Shown piece after piece: positions 1 to 6,048 of a stretch of 8,434 bases of DNA. This stretch comes from CAYVKM01 sp964452045 (lineage in GTDB: Bacteria; Calditrichota; Calditrichia; RBG-13-44-9). Made by a program: the position numbers and the translations under genes. The first letter of the stretch is position 1. Every line of letters begins with the position of its first letter. Location: contig CAYVKM010000121.1 of the NCBI GenBank assembly GCA_964452045.1, positions 1 to 8,434 on the forward strand, read 5' to 3'. The notes under the pieces were generated by a model. The model was not told the origin of the DNA and searched no databases. It saw nothing but the letters and a program-made list of their open reading frames with translations.

Positions 1-741
1 ATCCCCCGTAATGATATCTGTGTGGTTTCCGGTATCGGATGCAGTGGCAGGATCGCCGGCTATATTCGGCAGGATTCGTTCCACACCACCCATGGCCGGG
101 CTATACCGTTTGCAGTCGGTTTAAAACTGGCGAATCCCAAACTAAAAGTGGTGGTCTTCAGCGGGGATGGCGATCTGGCCTCGATCGGTGGTAATCACTT
201 AATCCACACCGCCCGCCGTAATCTCGATATTACCGTGCTTTGTATCAATAATTTTATTTATGCCATGACCGGTGGCCAGCTAGCACCTACCACTCCTCCA
301 ACGGCTATTGCCACAACTGCACCGTATGGGAATTATGAGCGTCCCTTTAATCTGCCTGCACTGGCAACAGCCTGTGGTGCGGTATATGTGGCCCGATGGA
401 CGGCACTTCATGTTCGCCGGCTAACCACTTCGATTTCGGAGGCGTTGCAAAAAAAAGGATTCTCTTTTGTGGAAATTATTTGTCCCTGCACTACTTTGTA
501 TGCCCGGAAAAATAAGCTGGGGTCCGGTTTGGATCTGATGAAGTTTTATCACGACAATTCGGTCATCGTTAATGGTGCCGATCCACGCGAAGTGGATATT
601 CAATATCAGAGTGAAATTAAGGTTGGAAAATTTGTCGATCTGGATAAACCAAGCTATCTGGATAATTATAATACTTATTTACAAAAAAAATTAGGTGAGA
701 AATTTAAACCTTACGGAGTAACGGATGAAGAAAAACACTGA
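1..741 (+). CDS. korB: 2-oxoacid:ferredoxin oxidoreductase beta subunit (KorB-like), 5' truncated by window
   Basis: This is the thiamine-diphosphate-binding subunit of a cytoplasmic enzyme that oxidatively decarboxylates a 2-oxoacid (probably 2-oxoglutarate) to an acyl-CoA and reduces ferredoxin. The reading frame is open from base 1, so the start lies upstream; a GTG at 22 is internal, not a start. Visible are the GIGCSGR segment, the family-typical FHTTHGRAIPFAVGLKLANP stretch, the TPP/Mg motif GDGD (residues 55-58 counted from base 1) followed about 25 residues later by INN, and MTGGQLAPTTP. The 246 residues present compare with a usual length of about 280, so roughly 30-40 N-terminal residues, including the usual CPGCGH-type cysteines, are missing. 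It ends in TGA inside korC (17-nt overlap), which implies translational coupling. The alpha subunit (KorA) is presumably just upstream. Substrate specificity between 2-oxoglutarate and other 2-oxoacids cannot be settled from this part alone. Confidence 0.9.
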   Translation: MPRNDICVVSGIGCSGRIAGYIRQDSFHTTHGRAIPFAVGLKLANPKLKVVVFSGDGDLASIGGNHLIHTARRNLDITVLCINNFIYAMTGGQLAPTTPPTAIATTAPYGNYERPFNLPALATACGAVYVARWTALHVRRLTTSISEALQKKGFSFVEIICPCTTLYARKNKLGSGLDLMKFYHDNSVIVNGADPREVDIQYQSEIKVGKFVDLDKPSYLDNYNTYLQKKLGEKFKPYGVTDEEKH

Positions 742-1294
742 GATTCGCATCGCAGGTTTCGGAGGCCAGGGTATAATACTTGCCGGCTACATCATTGGAA
801 AAGCAGCAGCAATCTATGACAATAAATTTTCAACTCTGATTCAAAGTTTCGGACCGGAGGCAAGGGGAAGTTCCTGTGCTGCACAGGTTATTATTTCCGA
901 TTCACAGATTCTCTATCCATATCTTATTCAACCGAATATTTCTGTAATTTTATCAAAAGATGCCTTTGAGAAATTTTCCGGGGAGTTGCTCGATGGCGGG
1001 ACCATGTTGATCGAGAAAGATCTGGTTCAACCGAAAAAACTGGATCGAAAAATTTCAACTTTTGCCGTACCGGCGACTCGTCTGGCCGAAGAAATGGGAC
1101 GTAAGATTGTTACCAATATTATTATGGTTGGTTTTTTCTCAGCGATTACTGATATCACCAGCTATGAAGCAACCCGAAAAGCGGTGGAAACTTCGGTACC
1201 CCCGGGAACTGAAGAGTTAAACCTGAAAGCATTTGAAACCGGTTTTAATTACGGAAAGAAATTACGGGAATCTCCCCAAAAGAGTGTTGCATGA
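725..1294 (+). CDS. korC: 2-oxoacid:ferredoxin oxidoreductase gamma subunit (KorC-like)
   Basis: This is the gamma subunit or domain of the same 2-oxoacid:ferredoxin oxidoreductase, 189 residues and full length for the family. The N-terminus has the glycine-rich nucleotide/CoA-domain loop GFGGQG (residues 11-16) and the highly conserved SFGPEARGS (41-49). These are followed by the usual VIISDSQILYP and SKDAFEKF segments, and a late TNIIMVGFFSAIT helix. The ATG at 725 is supported by GGAG at 715-718, 6 nt upstream, and overlaps the korB stop by 17 nt, so the two are co-translated. It ends in TGA, which with korB shows that TGA is normally a stop in this genome. No separate KorD ferredoxin subunit is seen downstream; it could lie upstream of the window or be absent. 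The gene is followed by 77 nt and then hdrA. Confidence 0.92.
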   Translation: MKKNTEIRIAGFGGQGIILAGYIIGKAAAIYDNKFSTLIQSFGPEARGSSCAAQVIISDSQILYPYLIQPNISVILSKDAFEKFSGELLDGGTMLIEKDLVQPKKLDRKISTFAVPATRLAEEMGRKIVTNIIMVGFFSAITDITSYEATRKAVETSVPPGTEELNLKAFETGFNYGKKLRESPQKSVA

Positions 1295-1371
1295 TTTAAA
1301 ATGGATTTCGGTTGAACAAAAGGATACACCGGAGTCATTAACAATACAGACCAAATAAGTGAGAACGGGGC

Positions 1372-4302
1372 ATGACTTCCAAATCAAAAGCACCTAAAGG
1401 CGCTTTAATCATTGGGGGTGGAATTGCCGGAATTCAGGCTGCGCTGGATTTGGCCACGGCGCAATTCCAGGTCTATCTGGTGGAAAGGCAACCCAGTGTT
1501 GGCGGTACCATGGCCAAACTGGACAAAACTTTCCCCAGCATGGACTGTGCAATATGAATTCTGGGACCGAAGATGATGGATGTCGGTCGACATCCCCACA
1601 TTCAGTTGTACACAAATTCTGAAGTCTTAGAGGTCACTGGTAAAGCGGGTGACTTCAAGGCCAAGATTTTACGTAAAGCCCGTTTCGTGGACGAAAGCGA
1701 ATGTACCGCCTGCGGGGATTGTGCTGACGTTTGTCCGGTGGTTATCCCCAATGAATTTGATGAAGGTTTGTGTCTCAGGCATGCCATTTATTCACCATTC
1801 TCCCAGGCAGTGCCCTCGGCCTATATTCGATCGGATGTAGATTGTCTGGGTACTAATCCTATCGCCTGTGGTAAATGCGTTGAGGTGTGCCAGAAAAATT
1901 GCGTAAATCTGGATATGCCGGATAAGATTGAGGAAATCTCGGTAGGGGCGGTTATCGTAGCTACCGGTCTGGATTATTATGATCCCCGGGAAGCCAGTGA
2001 ATATGGCTATACCCGTTATCAGAACGTGGTGAACAGTATTGAGCTGGAACGCTTGCTCAGCCCCAGCGGACCCTCCGGTGGAAAACTTGTCCGGTTTACT
2101 GATCAAAAACCTCCCAAGCGGGTTTCGTTTATTCAGTGTGTGGGTTCCCGTTGTATCAGACGTGATATCCCGTATTGCAGCCGGATTTGCTGTATGAACG
2201 CTGTGAAAAGCGCTTTGCTCATCCGGGAAATGTATCCGGATATCGAAGTTGATATTTTCTACATCGACATCCGTGCATTCGGAAAGGGATTCGAACAGTT
2301 TTATCAGCGGGCATTGCAAGAGGGCAAAATAAACTTTATCCGTGGAAAGCCATCACGGCTGGAGGAGGACCCGAAAACCGGAGATCTGATTATACTGAGT
2401 GAAAATGTGGAAACCGGAAAGACTGGACGTCTGCGAACCGGGATGGTTATACTGTCAGAAGCCATTGTGCCCGCCGCCAATTCTCATGGTTTGGCTGAAG
2501 TGTTAAATGTCAAAACTGATCACCGTGGTTTTTTCCTTCCCAAGGATTCATGTGGCGACCCGATTACCTCTACCAAAGAAGGAATATATCTGTGCGGCTG
2601 TTCCACCGGGCCAAAGGATATTACCGATTCTATTGCTGAAGCATCCGGAGCAGCGGTAAGAGTTGCACAATATTTAACCCCGCATAAATTGCCGGAAGAG
2701 AAAGAAGAGATCCCAGAATACGACTTTAGTGGCCCATTGCGTATCGGAGTATTTGTCTGCCATTGCGGATCGAACATTGCCGGTGTTCTGGATACCGAAC
2801 TATTAAAAGTTTATGCCCAGGGAATACCCGATGTGGTATTTGCTGATGATCTGTTATTCGCCTGTGCGGAAAGTACCCAGCGTCTGATTCAGGAAAAGAT
2901 TGTAGAGAATAAATTAAACCGGGTAATCATTGCCGCCTGTACACCCCGTACCCATGAACCCATTTTCCGGGAAACGATCAGAAAAGTTGGTTTAAATCCA
3001 TATCTATTGGAAATGGCCAATATCCGGGATCATTGCTCCTGGGTACATCAGCACGATCCGGATTCTGCCACGGCAAAGGCCCGGGATCTGATCCGCATGG
3101 CAGTCGCCAGAGCCAGAAACCTGGAACCATTGGAATCCCAGGAGATGGAAATCGGGCATAATGTACTGGTTATTGGTGGCGGAATTTCCGGTCTGGAAAC
3201 GGCGATTCAACTGTCAAAAAGAGATTATAAAGTATATCTGGTTGAAAAAGACCAGGAGCTGGGAGGCTGGGTCAATCAATTATCTGTTTTATATCCCAGC
3301 GGGATGTCCGGAAAGGATTTAATCGCCTCCAAAATAAAAGAAATTGATGAAAATAAAATAACCGTATTTACCCAAACAGCCATTAAAGAAATATCCGGGT
3401 TTGTGGGAAATTTTGAAGTCAAATTGCAGTCGATGAATGGACAGCCAGACCAGAAACCAATCAAAGTGGGCGCTATTGTCATTGCCACCGGATTTGATCT
3501 TTACCAGCCATCCAAAGGTGAATTTGGGTATCAGAAGAGTTCCAATGTGTTGACCAACATGGAACTGGAACCCTTGCTGGGAAAGAAAGATCAGTTGATC
3601 TTCAACAAAAAGCCGGTAGAGCAGGTTTCCTTTATTCAATGTGTCGGTTCACGTGGACCGAATGGGTTACCGGAGTGCTCCAGATATTGCTGCCAGGCGG
3701 CAATCAAACAAGCCATTGCCTTGAAGAAAATGGGGATCCAGGTTACCATCTTTAACCGGGATATCCGGGTTTATCACCATGAAGCGGAGACCATGTACCG
3801 CGAAGCGCGGCAGGCTGGGGTTACTTTCATCCGTTATACACCGGAGAAGCCACCCAAACTGGTGGGTGACAAGGAGATTAAGTCCATTCAATTTACCGAA
3901 CCGGTTTTGAAGAAAGAGATCGAGGTTCCCACGGATTTGGTGGTTTTATCGGTTGGCATGCGTCCGGCAGAAAAATCGATTCATGATATTCAACAATTCA
4001 TTAAAGTCCCNNNNNNNNNNNNNNNNNNNNNNNNNNNNNNNNNNNNNNNNNNNNNNNNNNNNNNNNNNNNNNNNNNNNNNNNNNNNNNNNNNNNNNNNNN
4101 NNNNNNNNNNTGTGAATTTGGTGCCATCTCTTTGCAGGAGAATGTGAACACTTTTATTGCCCATGTCAATGAAGCACTTTGCAAGGGATGTGGCACCTGT
4201 GCGACTTATTGTCCAACAAATGCTATTGATATCCGTCATTTCCGGGATCAACAAATCGAATCGATGTTGAAAGCCTTTTTACTGGAAGAAAATCAGGCTT
4301 AA
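1372..4302 (+). CDS. hdrA: Double-length HdrA (FAD/Fe-S electron-bifurcating subunit), selenoprotein read through in-frame TGA
   Basis: This is the flavin and iron-sulfur core of a soluble heterodisulfide-reductase-like complex, about 976 residues as assembled. The first half (1-450) is an FAD domain with GGGIAG (15-20), then Cys59-Ala-Ile-Sec62, where Sec62 is the TGA at 1555-1557. It continues with an inserted two-cluster ferredoxin region (C111, C114, C117, C121 and C158, C166, C169, C173, C177) and CVGSR...YCSRICC (C256, C269, C273, C274). The second half has the usual HdrA N-terminal domain (RIGVFVCHCGSNIAG from 458; CTPRTHEP near 523; HCSWVH near 555). A second FAD loop GGGISG (602-607) follows, then a second CVGSR...CSRYCC (C757-C774) without the inserted ferredoxin. 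The C-terminal ferredoxin is partly lost in a 100-N gap; CEFGAI (914 on) and C937, C940, C943, C947 remain. TGA readthrough is inferred: coding continues in frame, with family sequence on both sides. The likely start is ATG 1372 after GAGAACGGGG. An ATG at 1573 would delete the first FAD loop. The overall set resembles HdrA-type and BamE-type proteins. Confidence 0.88.
1555..1557 (+). other. In-frame TGA, probable selenocysteine codon 62 of hdrA
   Basis: The TGA sits in the sequence FPSMDCAI-(TGA)-ILGPKMMDVGRHP. In HdrA homologues this segment normally reads like DC-x-x-C-IL-x-PKM, so the stop replaces the second cysteine of a conserved CxxC and creates a CxxU motif. Frame, spacing and similarity continue without interruption on both sides. 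Sec in HdrA is known from methanogens. Nearby genes korB and korC end in TGA, so general recoding of TGA to an amino acid is unlikely. A sequencing error changing TGT or TGC to TGA remains possible, but the hairpin just downstream argues against it. Confidence 0.85.
1573..1601 (+). promoter_or_regulatory. Putative bacterial SECIS hairpin inside hdrA
   Basis: The core is a perfect 7-bp stem GGATGTC (1578-1584) / GACATCC (1589-1595) closed by the tetraloop GGTC (1585-1588). A short lower stem (ATG 1573-1575 with CAT read as ACAT around 1598-1601) is possible across a small internal loop. The loop begins 27 nt after the TGA, within the range usual for bacterial SECIS elements, and GGUC matches the conserved apical loop bases of the E. 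coli fdhF element that SelB recognises. The element also encodes protein (DVGRHP), as bacterial SECIS elements do. Function is inferred from position and structure. Confidence 0.8.
4011..4110. other. Assembly gap of 100 N inside hdrA
   Basis: Exactly 100 N, the conventional filler for a gap of unknown size. The frame happens to resume correctly. The flanking protein runs from the end of the second FAD domain (VGMRPAEKS...) to the last cysteine of a ferredoxin cluster (CEFGAI). In HdrA proteins this interval normally holds the rest of the FAD domain (a GIF-x-x-G-type segment and following helix) plus three cluster cysteines, about 80 residues. That suggests the true gap is nearer 250 bp than 100. 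Confidence 0.85.
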
Positions 4303-4322
4303 TAAGGAAAGTGATTTGACCG

Positions 4323-4799
4323 ATGCCAAAGAAGATAACAAAAAATAATTTCCAGCCCCGCATCGTAGTATTTGCCTGCAACTGGTGCAGTTATCCAGCG
4401 GCGGATTCGGCCGGTATTAACCGGATGCAGTATCCGCCCAATGTACGCATTATCCGCACCATGTGCATGGGTCGGGTTAATCCCGGTCATGTGCTCAAAG
4501 CGTTTGAAATGGGGGCGGATGGTGTACTGGTTTCGGGATGTCACTTTGAAGATTGTCACTATAGCTTTGGGGCCCGGAAAGCTGCCGAACAATATAAAAA
4601 GCTTGAGAAAATTGTCAAACTACTGGGATTCGAAAAGGAAAGAATGCGACAGGAATTCATCTCCGCTGCAGAATTTCCCAAGTTTGTCCAGGTGGTCAAA
4701 GAAATGGTGGAGCAGGTGAAAAAACTTGGTCCGACACCTTTAAAACCGGTTAAAACAGAGAAGATGGATGCCAAATTAGAGGCGGTTGAGGCGGTTTAA
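4323..4799 (+). CDS. mvhD: MvhD/FlpD-family [2Fe-2S] electron-transfer subunit
   Basis: This is a small adaptor that carries electrons between an outside donor enzyme (hydrogenase, formate dehydrogenase or other) and HdrA. The 158-residue protein shows the family signature in order: VVFACNWCSYPAAD (C19, C22), RTMCMGRVNP (C48) and GADGVLVSGCHFEDCHY (C73, C78), with the C-terminal helical region following. Four of these cysteines would bind one [2Fe-2S] cluster. Some relatives carry Sec (for example VhuD), but here the corresponding positions are cysteine. A purine-rich ribosome site (AAGGAAAGTG from 4304) precedes the ATG, 20 nt after hdrA ends. A gene for the family's usual hydrogenase partner is not present in this window, so what docks here is unknown. 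Other members of the family occur in benzoyl-CoA reductase class II clusters (BamF) and in FloxABCD-Hdr clusters. Confidence 0.92.
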   Translation: MPKKITKNNFQPRIVVFACNWCSYPAADSAGINRMQYPPNVRIIRTMCMGRVNPGHVLKAFEMGADGVLVSGCHFEDCHYSFGARKAAEQYKKLEKIVKLLGFEKERMRQEFISAAEFPKFVQVVKEMVEQVKKLGPTPLKPVKTEKMDAKLEAVEAV

Positions 4800-4816
4800 T
4801 TTTTAGAATCAAATAA

Positions 4817-5974
4817 ATGAAAAGAGAAAAAATGGAATTAGATTTAGTTAAAATTCGTGAAACCAACGCATTGAGTTGTCTGGAGTGTGGCAAGTGCACC
4901 GGCGTATGTCCGGTTTCACGATATTCGAAAACGTTCTCACCGCGATCCATTCTTATAAAGTCAATTCGAAATTCCCATCCCGATGCCTTAAAGGGTGCCG
5001 ATTTATGGTCGTGCCTTACCTGTCAGCAATGCGATACCATTTGTCCTTCCAATATAAAATATATCGATTTTATCCAGCTGATCCGTCAATTTGTGGGCGT
5101 AGAGAACCGGGAAGGGACCTGTTCCCATGGCGGCATTTTGGATTCCATCCTGAAAATTATGACTTCACCCAATCTGAAACAGCAGCGGCTGGACTGGTTG
5201 AGCAAGGATTACCAGACTTCCACTTCCGGGGAATATCTCTATTTTATGGGCTGCCTGCCCTATTATGATGTGCTCTTTAATGAACTGGATGTACAACCAC
5301 TCAATATTGCCCGAAGCACTCTGAAGATTTTCAATTATTTTGATATCAAGCCGCAAATGTTGCCCAATGAAAAGTGCTGTGGCCATGATTTCTTTTGGAA
5401 TGGAGATATGGAGAATTTTAACAAGCTGGCAAAAATGAATATTGAGCAGATTAAAAAATCCGGGGCTAAATACGTAGTTACTGCCTGCCCGGAGTGTTTC
5501 CGTACCTTAAAAGTGGATTATCCCAATTACTTTGGCAACCAGCCATTCGAAGTCATCCATATTACCGAATTTCTTTCCCAGCGGTTGAATGATAAAAATA
5601 TTCAACTAAAATCAGAACCCCATAAAGTCACATTTCATGATCCCTGCCGGTTGGGCCGTCACCTTGGTATTTACGATCCACCCCGCCAAGCCATTTCCCA
5701 TCTCTCCGATTTTGAATTTAAAGAAATGGCGCATCATCATAAACGGGCCACTTGCTGCGGGGTTACCAGCTGGATGAATTGTTCCCAGATCTCCAAGCAG
5801 ATTCAGGCACAGCGACTGCGCGAGGCAAATGCAACCGGTTCGGATACACTGATTACCGCTTGTCCCAAATGCCAGATCCATTTTCAATGCGCCCTACTGG
5901 ATAAACAATTGAAGGAAGAAGTGAAATTTAAGATAAAGGATTTTACTGAAGTTTTTGCGGAGAACCTGAATTAA
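4817..5974 (+). CDS. Fused HdrC-HdrB (HdrD-like) iron-sulfur subunit with two CCG domains
   Basis: This is the electron-output subunit of the Hdr-like complex, 385 residues. Residues 21-31 (C21, C24, C27, C31) and 66-76 (C66, C69, C72, C76) are two CxxCxxCxxxCP ferredoxin motifs, matching HdrC. Then come two complete cysteine-rich CCG domains, matching HdrB: C146, C187-C188, C224, C227 and C277, C313-C314, C349, C352. In HdrB such domains hold noncubane [4Fe-4S] clusters at the site of heterodisulfide reduction. There are no membrane segments, so it is a soluble protein rather than one of the membrane HdrDE type. The ATG at 4817 lacks a good ribosome site; a second in-frame ATG at 4832 follows AGAG-rich sequence and could be the true start, removing only five residues. 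The gene lies 17 nt after mvhD. The acceptor is unknown: bacteria of this kind usually lack the methanogen substrate CoM-S-S-CoB. Confidence 0.9.
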   Translation: MKREKMELDLVKIRETNALSCLECGKCTGVCPVSRYSKTFSPRSILIKSIRNSHPDALKGADLWSCLTCQQCDTICPSNIKYIDFIQLIRQFVGVENREGTCSHGGILDSILKIMTSPNLKQQRLDWLSKDYQTSTSGEYLYFMGCLPYYDVLFNELDVQPLNIARSTLKIFNYFDIKPQMLPNEKCCGHDFFWNGDMENFNKLAKMNIEQIKKSGAKYVVTACPECFRTLKVDYPNYFGNQPFEVIHITEFLSQRLNDKNIQLKSEPHKVTFHDPCRLGRHLGIYDPPRQAISHLSDFEFKEMAHHHKRATCCGVTSWMNCSQISKQIQAQRLREANATGSDTLITACPKCQIHFQCALLDKQLKEEVKFKIKDFTEVFAENLN

Positions 5975-6006
5975 CCATTGTTTTAGTTTAATTGAGAATT
6001 CCGTCT

Positions 6007-6034
6007 GATTAAAGGGCGGCGATTAAAGATTAAA
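6007..6034 (+). repeat. Three GATTAAA heptamers upstream of the dehydrogenase gene
   Basis: GATTAAA occurs at 6007-6013, 6021-6027 and 6028-6034, i.e. in 7-bp register with one unit (GGGCGGC, 6014-6020) replaced. It lies in the 74-nt spacer between the HdrC-HdrB gene and the dehydrogenase, just before the ribosome site. It might be a protein-binding site or chance in an AT-rich leader. Confidence 0.3.
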
Positions 6035-6037
6035 TGC

Positions 6038-6042
6038 AGGAG
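6038..6042 (+). promoter_or_regulatory. Ribosome binding site deciding the dehydrogenase start
   Basis: AGGAG lies 6 nt before the ATG at 6049. The earlier in-frame ATG at 6034 overlaps this site and has no such sequence upstream, so 6049 is the better start; the protein then begins MTLNDRLENVAIIG. Confidence 0.7.
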
Positions 6043-6048
6043 AAAATT

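Noticed and set aside
1312..1340. Sigma-70 promoter before hdrA (TTGAAC with 17-nt spacing to TCATTA)
   Set aside because: The -10 element matches the consensus poorly, and the AT-rich spacer makes such partial hits common.
1372..1557. hdrA as a pseudogene or as two genes (61-residue fragment plus a gene starting at ATG 1573)
   Set aside because: A start at 1573 would lose the first FAD loop. The TGA falls exactly on a conserved Cys position and has a SECIS-like hairpin after it; a random stop would not be expected to show either.
1555..1557. TGA recoded as Trp or Gly in an alternative genetic code
   Set aside because: korB and korC end in TGA at sensible places, and the position is Cys/Sec in the family, not Trp or Gly.
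1792..2319. 175-codon open frame on the minus strand
   Set aside because: It lies wholly within hdrA, shows no recognisable motif, and is explained as the antisense shadow of a conserved coding region.
4323..4799. Possible second selenocysteine in the MvhD-like subunit
   Set aside because: All expected positions (C19, C22, C48, C73, C78) are cysteine codons and there is no internal TGA in frame.
6001..6019. Rho-independent terminator between the Hdr and dehydrogenase genes (CCGTC / GGCGG)
   Set aside because: The stem is only 5 bp with a G-T pair and a 9-nt loop, and no T run follows.
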